In this document: piece after piece, positions 52,433 through 62,184 of the stretch
Position numbering within the stretch: the stretch's first letter is position 1
Layout: every line of letters starts with the position of its first letter
Assembly (NCBI GenBank): GCA_022181065.1
Contig: BQMY01000084.1
Coordinates: forward strand, 1 to 64,000
Length of the DNA: 64,000 nt
DNA from: Melioribacteraceae bacterium
GTDB taxonomy: Bacteria; Bacteroidota; Ignavibacteria; Ignavibacteriales; Melioribacteraceae
Direction of reading: 5' to 3'
The notes under the pieces: generated by a model
Told to the model about the DNA's origin: nothing
What the model saw: the letters and a program-made list of their open reading frames with translations, nothing else
Database searches by the model: none
Made by a program: the position numbers and the translations under genes

Positions 52433-53824
52433 TTAGAAAAACACGTCCCGTTTACCTTTATCAACCTTCTCAATCATGCTTTTTGTTTTATTTTTGATTG
52501 ATTCAGTTTCATTTTCCAGTTCATTTTTTATGAGCTTTTCAGCTTTCTGTTTGGTATCCTCAGAAGCGTAATCGTTAACATATTCTTTAAAAGTAGCGAG
52601 CGCGTTTGGCGTACAAAGTTTCCCGATATTACCACTTTTAGCCAGAGCCATAAATCTGTCCCCTGTACGATCCGAGCGATAACATGCGGTACAGAAACTG
52701 GGAACGTAACCCAAATCGCAGCAATCGGCTACAACTTCTTCGAGTGTTCTGTGATCACCAAGCTGGAACTGTTCCATCTGATGTTCATTCATGCCTGCTT
52801 TAGATTCATCGTATGCGCCGGGAGAAGTTCTGCTGCCCGCGCTAATTTGCGATACTCCCAACTCGTATAATTCCCTTCGAAGTTCAGCGCGTTCCCTGGT
52901 TGACAAGATCAAGCCGGTATAAGGAACTGCGAGGCGTAAAACAGCAATCAACTTGCGAAATTGATCGTCATCAAGCGCGTAAGGAGGTTTCTCGGAAAGA
53001 GGAGCATTGTGGGCCGGCTCCAGGCGTGGGATCGACATAGTATGCGGACCGATACCAAATCTTTCATCAAGATTGAACGCGTGCGACAACATACCAAGCG
53101 CTTCAAATTTGTAGTCAGTCAGTCCAAATAAAGCGCCGATGCCAACATCATCTATTCCTGCCTGAATGGCTCTATCCATTGCGAAAAGTCTCCACGCGTA
53201 ATTTCTTTTCGGGCCTGATGGATGCATAGCCTGATATGTATCGTAGTGATAAGTTTCCTGGAAACACTGATAAGTACCAATCTCAAATGATTTGAGTGTC
53301 TTGAATCCTTCTAGACTTAATGGCGCGGTATTAACGTTTATTCTACGGATGTTATTACCGTTAAAATTAACACTGTAAATGGCATCAACAGCTTTCCCGA
53401 TAAAATCAAGAGCTGATTCTTTCGGGTGTTCACCGGCAACGAGCAAAGCGCGTTTGTGACCTTGCTGAACAAGATACTCGGCTTCCTGCCTGATTTCTTC
53501 AACAGTAAGAGTTTTTCTTATCAGTTCTTTATTATCATGTCGGAATGCACAGTAAAGACAATTATTTACGCATTGATTAGTAACGTAAAGAGGGGCGAAC
53601 AATACCAGGCGTTTACCGTAAATCTTCTCTTTAACTTCCCTTGCTGTATGATACAGACTTTCCAGAACATCTTTATCATCTATATTTAACAAAGCGGCGC
53701 TTTCTCTGAGGTTAAGTCCTTTTGAGTCAGCAGCTTTTTTAATAATATCTTTTTGGAAATCTTTATCCTTTAGAGAATTATCTTCAATCAGAGAGTATAT
53801 TTGTTTTTCATCAATAAATTCCAT
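52433..53824 (-). CDS. hydG: [FeFe]-hydrogenase maturase HydG (radical SAM tyrosine lyase)
   Basis: 463 residues from ATG 53824, which follows GGGAG by 5 bases. The N-terminal radical SAM site is C85, C89, C92 in NQCVNNCLYC. The C-terminal auxiliary cluster motif C-x2-C-x22-C is C378, C381, C404 (FCTACYRSDRTGDRF...LC). This pairing separates HydG from ThiH, which lacks the second site. HydG splits tyrosine to CO and cyanide for the H-cluster. It sits ahead of hydE, so the two form a short operon. ThiH/thiamine genes are absent nearby. A 50-residue charged C-terminal tail is longer than usual. Confidence 0.93.
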   Translation of the reverse strand: MEFIDEKQIYSLIEDNSLKDKDFQKDIIKKAADSKGLNLRESAALLNIDDKDVLESLYHTAREVKEKIYGKRLVLFAPLYVTNQCVNNCLYCAFRHDNKELIRKTLTVEEIRQEAEYLVQQGHKRALLVAGEHPKESALDFIGKAVDAIYSVNFNGNNIRRINVNTAPLSLEGFKTLKSFEIGTYQCFQETYHYDTYQAMHPSGPKRNYAWRLFAMDRAIQAGIDDVGIGALFGLTDYKFEALGMLSHAFNLDERFGIGPHTMSIPRLEPAHNAPLSEKPPYALDDDQFRKLIAVLRLAVPYTGLILSTRERAELRRELYELGVSQISAGSRTSPGAYDESKAGMNEHQMEQFQLGDHRTLEEVVADCCDLGYVPSFCTACYRSDRTGDRFMALAKSGNIGKLCTPNALATFKEYVNDYASEDTKQKAEKLIKNELENETESIKNKTKSMIEKVDKGKRDVFF

Positions 53825-54095
53825 TACTTCTCCCTTTCTTAGGATATCTTGACAATATCTAAACAAGAAACATACCAAGAGGTGATTGCGGAATACTTGA
53901 ATGTTTTTAGAGGAAATTAACTAACGGATTCTTAAAAAAGAGAATGAGAAAATAAATTAATTCTTTTTATTAGGTAAAAGAGGATAGAATGTTTTTTGAT
54001 GTAAGGGAGAAACGAATTATTCCTCCCTCTCGTATTTACCAGACATTATATTTTAGGATGTAAAATGTATTCTAATAAATTTTGCAATACTTTAG

Positions 54096-55055
54096 TTAAA
54101 GCATATCAATTGTTACAGCATGCATCATTTTAGTATCACCAGAAGTTATAACTCTGTCGTAATAGGAATATGTTGTCCAGCCTGAACCTACATGAATGAT
54201 GTTACCGAGGAATTCAGTACGTGTGATTTCCATTTCCTTGAATGTATTCTTCAGGCTGTCCGGCGCGTCGATTGATTGTAGTTTTTCATTTAAATAAGTT
54301 TTTACAGAATTAGAGATCGAAGCAGTATCGGCCTCCATGTCACAATAAAGCGCTACAGAATTATCATCGACGTAGATTGTGTCAATATATGCAAGCCTGT
54401 TGATAAGCACCGGTATGTTACTCATATAATTTGGTGCCTCTATCTGGCTATGGTAAACTTCATCAAATCCGAATACGTTACCATGAAAAAACTGCATATA
54501 GTTAATCTCTTCCACAACAAGGTTCATCACGGCTCCCTTGGAAGAATATAAATTCTTGAAATCTAATAGCCGGGAGACCATTTTTGCCTCTTTGGATGTG
54601 TCCATAACCATATTTTCAACTATACCGCCCAAAACATCTCTGATTTCTTCCCAGTTATGCAAATCATAAAACTGTCCGTAAGAATTAGTTTCAACTATAT
54701 AGGTAATTGTATCAATTTGGGAAAACAATTCAATAAACCAGTCATCGTAACCATCGAACACTGAACCGTATGTATCCCACTTCATTATATAATTACTATC
54801 AGTACTGTCTATAATAGCAATATCTATAAGTCCATTCATTATCTTGGTATCTGACGTGTCGTCGTTTTTGATTGTATAGCTTGTACTTTCGATGGAGTAT
54901 GTATATTTATCCCCTTTTGACCAATGAGCCAGAACATAAACCGTTGAATCCTCAAATGATATCTGTCCAAAGAGATTTGATGTGGTCAAAGTTGTTAGAA
55001 TAAATGAAAGTAAAATTTTAAAAAAAATAGACCGGATATTTTTCGAATATTTCAC
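54096..55055 (-). CDS. Secreted protein of unknown function
   Basis: 319 residues. The signal peptide extends to about residue 30 (FFKILLSFILTTLTTSNLFG before QIS). The rest has no recognised family. Segments such as VYVLAHWSKGDKYTYSIES and TYSYYDRVITSGD are beta-rich, and there are only two or so Cys. It reads as an all-beta soluble or surface domain. No T9SS sorting domain is visible at the C-terminus (VTIDML), so it should be periplasmic or outer-membrane associated by another route. It is separated from hydG by 271 bases that hold nothing recognised, and is divergent from the Asp-box T9SS gene. Confidence 0.6.
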   Translation of the reverse strand: MKYSKNIRSIFFKILLSFILTTLTTSNLFGQISFEDSTVYVLAHWSKGDKYTYSIESTSYTIKNDDTSDTKIMNGLIDIAIIDSTDSNYIMKWDTYGSVFDGYDDWFIELFSQIDTITYIVETNSYGQFYDLHNWEEIRDVLGGIVENMVMDTSKEAKMVSRLLDFKNLYSSKGAVMNLVVEEINYMQFFHGNVFGFDEVYHSQIEAPNYMSNIPVLINRLAYIDTIYVDDNSVALYCDMEADTASISNSVKTYLNEKLQSIDAPDSLKNTFKEMEITRTEFLGNIIHVGSGWTTYSYYDRVITSGDTKMMHAVTIDML

Positions 55056-55255
55056 TTTTGCCCTCGTAAATAATCAAAGAAATTTAATGTGATATATATA
55101 TCTAATTATTTTCTCCCACAAAAACAATAAAAAAGATGAGTTTGAGAACGGTGGATTTTTATACATTATTATTTGTAAAAGATTACCAAAATAGATTGAA
55201 ACTTAATTTTATTTAGAATAATTTGATTTCAACTTTAATAAAATCAGGAGGGTTG

Positions 55256-58123
55256 ATGAACCGCCTTTTATACTTGTTGATATTTCTATTTGTTGCTACC
55301 AGTTTCAGTTTTTCACAACAGGAATCTATTTGGGAACGATATCCCGATTATATAAAGGAAAAAAATGCATTTAAGCGACTGGAGTGGTTCTACCGTCAGC
55401 GTTCAGCTCCGGATGATTTTATTGATATAAAAAAGTTTAATGAAGAGAAGGCGAAATTAGTAGAGTCAATCAATTTGGAAGGACGGGGCACACAACTCGA
55501 ATGGGAGCCTATTGGACCGTTAGGCATTAATGCGGGCTGGCCTCCTCAGTGGGGACGAATAAGCGGCAGGACAAGAGCTTTGGCAGTACATCCCGCAAAC
55601 CCTGATATAGTTTATGCCGGGGCATCAGCAGGTGGGTTATGGAAAACAACAGATGGTGGCGAAAATTGGCATTTTGCAGGAGAAGAATTCACCAATAACT
55701 CATTTGGCGCGATTGCTATTGATCCTTCCAACCCTGATGTTATTTACGCCGGTACCGGTGAATCACTTTTGGGTTATAACCCTACAACTTATACAGGGGA
55801 TGGAATTTATAAATCTACTGACGCCGGAGACACCTGGGTTAAAATCGGATCACCCGGTGATAAAACTCATGTTACTGATTTGCTGGTACATCCCGATGAC
55901 TCAAACCTTATTTTTGCTACTTTAGCGGCAGGTTACTGGCACTATGGTTCACCGGGCACCGAAGGTGTTTGGAAAAGTACCAATGGTGGTATAACATGGT
56001 CAACTGCTATTCCCGGGATTGCCAATCCATCTTACGATCTTGAAATCCACCCCACTAATAGCGATATACTTTTTGCGGGAGTTGGGGGAACTAACTCGAA
56101 TAACGGAATATATAAGTCAACAAATCGGGGTGAAAACTGGACCCGCACAGGAAGTGGTGTATCTACTTCTATATTGAACAGAATGCATATCGACATTGCT
56201 GAGTCATCCCCCGAAACAATGTATATGATTGTATATTCATCAGGTTCCGGAACGTCATCCGCTTATAAGTCTACCAATGGCGGACAGAGTTTCACTCAAC
56301 TTTCAGCCTCTCATAACTTTGGTGGAAATTATGGCAGCGGTCCGAGAGACCAGGGCTGGTACGATTTGATGATCGCTGTTTCACCAGGTGACGCGAATCT
56401 GGTTTTCACCGGTAATCTTGAATTACACAAAACTACCGATGGAACCAATTTTGACTTTGTGCGTATGCCCGGTGGTGGAGGTGCGTGGGATAGCCCAATG
56501 CATGTGGATTATCACAAAATAGTTTTCGCTCCTTCGAACACAGATGTAATTTACGTTGGATGTGATGGCGGCGTGTATAAATCTACCGATGCGGGAGAAA
56601 CCTGGTTCAGTGTCAATAACGGATTCAGTACCATTCAGTTTTACAGGCTATCTTCAAGTCCGTTCGATGAAAACCTAATGATAGGTGGCGCACAGGATAA
56701 TGGAAACTTTTTACGTTCAACAAGTGGTGAAAGCAGTTGGGATTTTGTTTCAACCGGTGATGGTATGGAATCGTTGTGGGATTATAGCAATCCACAGATT
56801 GCTTACGCAAGTACACAGTATGGGTCTATCTATAAAACTACAAATGCCGGTGCCAGTATTACAACAATTTCCCCAAACTATTCGGATACTCCAGCCTGGA
56901 CTGTACCAATTATTATGCATCCAACGGACCCTCAAATATTATATACCGCCTCAAGATATGTCTGGCGAACTACAAATGGTGGCAACAGCTGGACTGCGAT
57001 TACCGGACAAATGACCTCCGACGCAATAAACACAATGGCTCAAAGTCCGGTTAATCCGGATAACATGATTCTTGCGGGAAGTGGTAGTTACACCGCAAAT
57101 CCCAGAATAAGAGTCTCTTCCGACGGCGGCTTTACCTGGGATATTATCACCGGTAATATTCCCGGAACAAGGAAATATGTTTCGAGAGTATATTTCCATC
57201 CGACAGAGGCAAACACCTGCTTTGTTGTTCGTTCCGGTTTTGGCGGTGGTAAATTATTTAGGTCAGAGGATTTGGGAGAGTCATGGTCAGATGTGTCGGG
57301 AAATCTTCCCGATATTCCGCATAATGATTTTATGATAGACCCCCGCAACACTAATGTATATCTGATCCTCAACGATTTTGGCGTTTATATGTCGATCGAC
57401 AAAGGGGAGACATGGACTTATGAGAGTAACGGAATGCCGGTAGTTCCCGCGATGGATTTTTCATATTACACTGATGGCAACAAGAGATTGGTGAGAGTTG
57501 GTACACATGGTCGTTCCGCGTTTCAGGCTGAATTAAACAATATAATCGTTCCTGTCGAGCTTACATCTTTTACAGCCAGCGCTATTGCGGGAGAAGTTAT
57601 TCTTGAGTGGGAAACCGCAACTGAAATTAATAATATGGGTTTTGAGGTTGAAAGAAGTTTCGACAATTCCAGGTTTACACGAATTGCTTTTATTGATGGT
57701 TTCGGAACTACCTCTGAAAGAAAAACTTACCGTTATACAGATGACGCGAGTCAGCCGGTTATATATTACAGATTAAAACAAATCGATTTTGATGGTAAAT
57801 TTGAGTACTCCGCTACTATCTCTGTTGAAAACGATGTACCGGAAAGATTTACTGTTGAACAGAATTATCCAAATCCGTTCAATCCTTCTACCCGGGTACA
57901 ATATGCCGTTCCTGAAAATGGCAGCGTAAAAATATTTATTACCAATCCTCTTGGTGAAGTTGTGGAAACCATTCACTCAGGGGCCATAGAGAATGGTAAA
58001 CACGAGTTTATGTGGAACGCGTCAGGGTTACCTTCGGGAATATATTTCTACACAATAGAGTATCAATCGGAAGTTTCGGCAAGATCATTTGTTGAGACAA
58101 AAAAGATGATATACTTGAAATAG
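55256..58123 (+). CDS. Secreted T9SS-sorted Asp-box (VPS10/sortilin-like) beta-propeller protein
   Basis: 955 residues from ATG 55256, where AGGAGGG precedes the start by 3-4 bases. After a signal peptide (MNRLLYLLIFLFVATSFSFS) come about twelve Asp-box repeats of the form [YW]KST[DN]GG-x-[ST]W (e.g. WKTTDGGENW, YKSTDAGDTW, WRTTNGGNSW, FRSEDLGESW) over about 120-740. These usually build sialidase/VPS10-type propellers that bind sugars or proteins. A VELTSF beta domain similar to that of the 1555-residue protein (about 765-860) and a T9SS type-A domain (YPNPFNPS, ending KKMIYLK) follow. No catalytic sialidase Arg triad was checked. Role: probable surface or extracellular binding. Confidence 0.82.
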   Translation: MNRLLYLLIFLFVATSFSFSQQESIWERYPDYIKEKNAFKRLEWFYRQRSAPDDFIDIKKFNEEKAKLVESINLEGRGTQLEWEPIGPLGINAGWPPQWGRISGRTRALAVHPANPDIVYAGASAGGLWKTTDGGENWHFAGEEFTNNSFGAIAIDPSNPDVIYAGTGESLLGYNPTTYTGDGIYKSTDAGDTWVKIGSPGDKTHVTDLLVHPDDSNLIFATLAAGYWHYGSPGTEGVWKSTNGGITWSTAIPGIANPSYDLEIHPTNSDILFAGVGGTNSNNGIYKSTNRGENWTRTGSGVSTSILNRMHIDIAESSPETMYMIVYSSGSGTSSAYKSTNGGQSFTQLSASHNFGGNYGSGPRDQGWYDLMIAVSPGDANLVFTGNLELHKTTDGTNFDFVRMPGGGGAWDSPMHVDYHKIVFAPSNTDVIYVGCDGGVYKSTDAGETWFSVNNGFSTIQFYRLSSSPFDENLMIGGAQDNGNFLRSTSGESSWDFVSTGDGMESLWDYSNPQIAYASTQYGSIYKTTNAGASITTISPNYSDTPAWTVPIIMHPTDPQILYTASRYVWRTTNGGNSWTAITGQMTSDAINTMAQSPVNPDNMILAGSGSYTANPRIRVSSDGGFTWDIITGNIPGTRKYVSRVYFHPTEANTCFVVRSGFGGGKLFRSEDLGESWSDVSGNLPDIPHNDFMIDPRNTNVYLILNDFGVYMSIDKGETWTYESNGMPVVPAMDFSYYTDGNKRLVRVGTHGRSAFQAELNNIIVPVELTSFTASAIAGEVILEWETATEINNMGFEVERSFDNSRFTRIAFIDGFGTTSERKTYRYTDDASQPVIYYRLKQIDFDGKFEYSATISVENDVPERFTVEQNYPNPFNPSTRVQYAVPENGSVKIFITNPLGEVVETIHSGAIENGKHEFMWNASGLPSGIYFYTIEYQSEVSARSFVETKKMIYLK

Positions 58124-58150
58124 TGTTGAGTGCTAAGTGCCGAGTACAAA

Positions 58151-58218
58151 GTAGAGACGGCATCAGGTTGGTGAGCATATCTGCCTGCCGCTCGCGGGGA
58201 ACCATATGCCGTCTTTAC
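58151..58218. repeat. Extended palindromic repeat element (related to 38986-39013)
   Basis: Arms GTAGAGACGGCAT (58151-58163) and ATGCCGTCTTTAC (58206-58218) bracket a 42-base insert. The insert has further complementary parts (GGTT/AACC and GAGC/GCTC), so the whole can form a branched hairpin. The preceding bases contain GAGTGCTAAGTGCCGAGT, itself a partial direct repeat. It sits between convergent genes and could also stop transcription. Confidence 0.72.
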
Positions 58219-58230
58219 TACCAGAAAAAA

Positions 58231-59508
58231 CTAATCGATTATTTTAAATCCGGTGTATTTCTGTAATACTTCAGGTACGATAATTTTACCTTCCGGTGTC
58301 TGGTATCTTTCAAGAATAGAAACCATCAGTCTGCTGGTCGCGAGTCCGGAACCGTTAAGGGTATGAACAAAATCAACTTTCTTGTTATCTTCTTTACGAA
58401 AACGGATATTAGCGCGGCGAGCCTGGAAATCTTCAAAGTTACTGCAAGATGAAGCTTCAAGCCATTTGTTCTCGGCAGGAGACCAGGTTTCGATGTCATA
58501 ACATTTTGCGGCGGCAAAACTTAAATCACCGGAACATAATAATAGTATTCTGTAAGGTATTTTTAACGCCTGAAGAATATCTGTAGCGTCAGAAACCAGT
58601 TTTTCAAGATGGTCGTATGATTCCTCGGCTTTAACAAGTTTTACCATCTCAACTTTGTTAAACTGATGTACTCTTAAAAATCCTTTAGAATCTTTGCCAT
58701 ATGAACCGGCTTCACGTCTGTAGCATGCAGTGTATCCAACATAATTAACAGGTAAATCATTTTCTGCCAAAATTTCATTACGGTGCATGTTCGTTATCGG
58801 GACTTCCGCTGTTGGTATGGCGAAAAGATCATCCTTTTCCATGTGGTACATATCTTCAGACATTTTTGGCAACTGACCTGTACCTTTCATTGATTCACGA
58901 TTTACAAGCATAGGAGGAATAATTTCGGTGTAATCGTGGTCGTTCAGGTGTACATCGAGCATATAATTAATCAATGCTCTCTCCAAAGTAGCGCCTTTAC
59001 CAACATAAACAGGGAAACCGGAGCCTGAAATTTTCGCGCCACGTTCAAAATCGAGTATATTCAGTTTTTTACCAAGTTCATAATGATCGAGCGGTTTGAA
59101 ATCGTTTTCGAAGTTAAAACCTTCAGGTAGCCACTGGCGTACTTCAACGTTATCATCCGCTGATTTACCAACAGGTACAGAACTGTGAGGCAAATTAGGC
59201 ACCCACATTAGTAGTTCGGTAAGTTTTTCACCAATTTCACGCAGGGTATCGTCAAGCTCTTTGATTTCATCAGACACATTCCTCATTTCGAGGATAATAT
59301 CTTCCGCGTCCTTACCCTCTTTTTTGAGTTTCGCGATATCTTGAGAAACTTTATTTCTTTTGGCTTTTAACTCTTCAACTTTCTGCAAATTCGCGCGACG
59401 CTCTTCGTCGAGCTTCAACATTTCATCGACGGTGTCTTTTTCATTTTTATTGGTGACACCGGTTTTAACCACGTCGGGGTTTTCTCTAATAAATTTCAGG
59501 TCGAGCAT
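58231..59508 (-). CDS. serS: Seryl-tRNA synthetase
   Basis: 425 residues, the usual length. A coiled-coil N-terminal arm (about 30-100, rich in Lys/Glu) binds the long variable arm of tRNA-Ser. Class II motif 2 is ACYRREAGSYGKDSKGFLR, and motif 3 is NGSGLATSRLMVSILERYQ. Adenylate forms with serine and ATP. It is 24 bases after leuS on the same strand, so the two synthetases are co-transcribed. The region after the stop holds a palindromic repeat rather than a simple terminator. Confidence 0.97.
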   Translation of the reverse strand: MLDLKFIRENPDVVKTGVTNKNEKDTVDEMLKLDEERRANLQKVEELKAKRNKVSQDIAKLKKEGKDAEDIILEMRNVSDEIKELDDTLREIGEKLTELLMWVPNLPHSSVPVGKSADDNVEVRQWLPEGFNFENDFKPLDHYELGKKLNILDFERGAKISGSGFPVYVGKGATLERALINYMLDVHLNDHDYTEIIPPMLVNRESMKGTGQLPKMSEDMYHMEKDDLFAIPTAEVPITNMHRNEILAENDLPVNYVGYTACYRREAGSYGKDSKGFLRVHQFNKVEMVKLVKAEESYDHLEKLVSDATDILQALKIPYRILLLCSGDLSFAAAKCYDIETWSPAENKWLEASSCSNFEDFQARRANIRFRKEDNKKVDFVHTLNGSGLATSRLMVSILERYQTPEGKIIVPEVLQKYTGFKIID

Positions 59509-59532
59509 TTTATAAAATTTCCTATAATTATT

Positions 59533-62001
59533 TTACCTTACAACAATGTTGTAAATTTTATTTTTCACATATATTTCTTTCACAACGGTTTTGCCATCTG
59601 TGTGGGCTTTAACTTTATCATCCGCCCAGACAACTTCTTTTACCGCTTCCTCAGCGGAATCAACCGGCATATCTATTTTAGCGCGAAGTTTTCCCTGAAC
59701 CTGTACGGCAATAGTGACGCTATCTACTGTAAGAGCGTCTTTGTCAACATCGTAATAAACAGGAGCTTCAAACAAAGATTTCTCTTTACCGATTGTCTGC
59801 CAGACTTCTTCCGCAAGATGAGGCGCGACGGGTCCGAGTAGGGTCGCAAATCGTTCAAGGGCGTAAACTTTTAGTTCATCGCGGCAATCTGCGATATTTT
59901 TACTTAACTCGTTAATAAGCTCCATCATCACGGCAACAGCGGTGTTGAATCTGAAATGCTCAAGTTCTTCGGCGTATTTTTCTACCGATTGATTAACTTT
60001 GCGATAGACTGATTTTTCGGTTTCGGAAAGTGATGCCAGATCAAATTTATCAGGGGATTTGGCAGTTTTGGCAATACCTTCATAATCTTTGAACAATACA
60101 TATGTACGGTTTGCAAAACGATCAACACCAACTATACCCTTGTCACTCCAGTCACCCCCAAGTTCATATGGTCCCATAAACATGAGATACATTCTGAAAA
60201 CATCTGAACCATAGTCCACAATAAAATCATCCGGGTTAACCACGTTACCTTTAGACTTTGACATCTTGGCGCCGTTGTTGGTTATTGTTCCCTGATGAAT
60301 AAGTTTTGCGAATGGTTCATCACTGTTAACCATCCCGATATCGCGCAAGAATTTATGGATGAATCTGGCGTATAGCAAATGCATTGTAGCGTGTTCTGCG
60401 CCACCAACGTACATATTGACCGGAGTCCAGTTATTCGCGCGTTCCTTGTCAAACATCCCCTCATTATAATTCGGGTTGGGATAACGAAGATAATACCAGG
60501 ATGAATCAACAAATGTATCCATGGTATCAGGATCACGTTTCGCGTCTTTACCGCACTTTGGACATTTGGTGTTGATAAAATCTTCCTCACGCGCAAGGGG
60601 AGAGCCTGAACCCAGGCTAAAATCTACATCATAAGGTAGTTCAACGGGGAGCTGATCCAACTCTATGGGAACTTCACCGCATGAATCACAATGTACAATC
60701 GGAATTGGTGTTCCCCAGTATCGCTGACGGGAAATCAACCAGTCGCGCAAACGGAAGTTTGTTTGTCTTTCACCTTGTTTGTTCTCTTCGAGGTAATCTG
60801 AAATTTTTTCTTTTCCTTCAACGGAATCAAGTCCGTCAAACTGTCCCGAATTTATCATTGTTCCGGGTGCTGTGAAAGCTTCGGTTAGTTCCGCCTCCGG
60901 TTCGGTACCTTCTTCCAGAATTACTTTTCTGACAGGTAACTGATATTTTTTAGCGAATTCAAAATCTCTTTCATCATGTGCCGGAACTGCCATAACACAA
61001 CCTGTACCATAGCTTGCCAGTACATAGTCGCCAACCCAGATTGGCACCTTCTCACCATTTACCGGATTGATCGCATAAGTTCCGGTAGGTACACCAGTTT
61101 TTTCTTTGGTAGTTGATGTACGGTCAATTTCAGATAGAGACTGTACATCTTCAACATATTTCGCTACCTGAGTTTTATTTTCTGCTGTTGTGAATTTACC
61201 AACAAATTCGTTTTCCGGCGCGATAACAACGTAGGTAACACCAAACAAGGTATCCGGTCTGGTTGTAAAAACTTTTATAATTTCGTCAAAACCTTCAACT
61301 TTAAATTCTACTTGGGTACCTACCGATTTACCAATCCAGTTGGTTTGCATAAGTTTTGTTTTTTCGGGCCAGTCGATATTGTCAAGATCGCCGAGTAGTT
61401 CATCAGCATAATCGGTAATTTTGAAGAACCACTGGGATAACATTTTCTTTTCAACTCTTGCACCCGAACGTTCAGCGGTACCATCGGGCAATACCTGCTC
61501 ATTCGCGAGAACTGTCTGATCTACCGGGTCCCAGTTTACAGGAGCTTTTTTACGATATGCCAAACCACGCTGATACATCTGAAGGAACAACCACTGGTTC
61601 CATTTGTAATATTCGGGTACGCAGGTTTTCAGTTCAGCATTCCAGTCGTACATACAACCCATTTCTTTCAGCTGGCGACGAATATCCTCAATGTTTTGCA
61701 TTGTGCTGTCGTAGGGATGGATTCCTGTCTTGATAGCGTAGTTTTCCGCAGGAAGCCCAAACGCATCGTAGCCAATTGGTTCAAACACATTGTTCCCTTG
61801 CAGCTTTTTGAAACGCGCCCAGGAATCGGTTGGACCATAATTGTACCAGTGCCCGCAATGCAGCTTCGAGCCGGAAGGATAAATGAACATCACAAGGGTG
61901 TAAATTGCTTTTTCAACGTCGGACATATCGGTTTTATAAACTTCATTATCTTCCCAATATTTCCGCCATTTTGGTTCTACTTCATTAAAAGGATATTTCA
62001 T
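59533..62001 (-). CDS. leuS: Leucyl-tRNA synthetase
   Basis: 822 residues. Class I signature appears as HCGH (48-51), a HIGH variant, in YPSGSKLHCGHWYNYGPTDS. The CP1 editing domain is seen with TTRPDTLFGVTYVV and VPAHDERDFEFAKKY. A zinc-like CDSCGEVPIEL...CPKCGKD pair lies in the central insert. KMSKSKGNVV is near residue 580. The bacterial layout and length are normal. The start is weakly supported by a ribosome-binding site. It is the first gene of leuS-serS. Confidence 0.96.
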   Translation of the reverse strand: MKYPFNEVEPKWRKYWEDNEVYKTDMSDVEKAIYTLVMFIYPSGSKLHCGHWYNYGPTDSWARFKKLQGNNVFEPIGYDAFGLPAENYAIKTGIHPYDSTMQNIEDIRRQLKEMGCMYDWNAELKTCVPEYYKWNQWLFLQMYQRGLAYRKKAPVNWDPVDQTVLANEQVLPDGTAERSGARVEKKMLSQWFFKITDYADELLGDLDNIDWPEKTKLMQTNWIGKSVGTQVEFKVEGFDEIIKVFTTRPDTLFGVTYVVIAPENEFVGKFTTAENKTQVAKYVEDVQSLSEIDRTSTTKEKTGVPTGTYAINPVNGEKVPIWVGDYVLASYGTGCVMAVPAHDERDFEFAKKYQLPVRKVILEEGTEPEAELTEAFTAPGTMINSGQFDGLDSVEGKEKISDYLEENKQGERQTNFRLRDWLISRQRYWGTPIPIVHCDSCGEVPIELDQLPVELPYDVDFSLGSGSPLAREEDFINTKCPKCGKDAKRDPDTMDTFVDSSWYYLRYPNPNYNEGMFDKERANNWTPVNMYVGGAEHATMHLLYARFIHKFLRDIGMVNSDEPFAKLIHQGTITNNGAKMSKSKGNVVNPDDFIVDYGSDVFRMYLMFMGPYELGGDWSDKGIVGVDRFANRTYVLFKDYEGIAKTAKSPDKFDLASLSETEKSVYRKVNQSVEKYAEELEHFRFNTAVAVMMELINELSKNIADCRDELKVYALERFATLLGPVAPHLAEEVWQTIGKEKSLFEAPVYYDVDKDALTVDSVTIAVQVQGKLRAKIDMPVDSAEEAVKEVVWADDKVKAHTDGKTVVKEIYVKNKIYNIVVR

Positions 62002-62130
62002 AACGCCGTCAATTTTAATTCTAAATAAACCTAAAAATTATGAAAAACATGCCCTATTAGCAAGAAGTTAAACACCTTCATGAAATTAGTTGTGTTTAAG
62101 TGGATAATTATACGTCGGGGTATTTAAAAA

Positions 62131-62164
62131 TAAAAAAACCGGCTCAATGGTTGCGGCCGGTTTT
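62131..62164 (-). terminator. Terminator of the TonB-dependent receptor gene
   Basis: AAAACCGGC (62135-62143) pairs with GCCGGTTTT (62156-62164) with a 12-base loop; on the minus strand a T tract follows the stem. It lies just past the receptor stop codon. Confidence 0.85.
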
Positions 62165-62184
62165 GAAAAGTGTAGAAGAAAATT

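Noticed and set aside
59602-59841. Plus-strand frame inside the 3' end of leuS
   Set aside because: Shadow of leuS on the opposite strand without a ribosome-binding site or family signature.
61320-61733. Overlapping frames inside leuS on both strands
   Set aside because: They lie wholly within a well-supported leuS frame and have no recognisable protein content.
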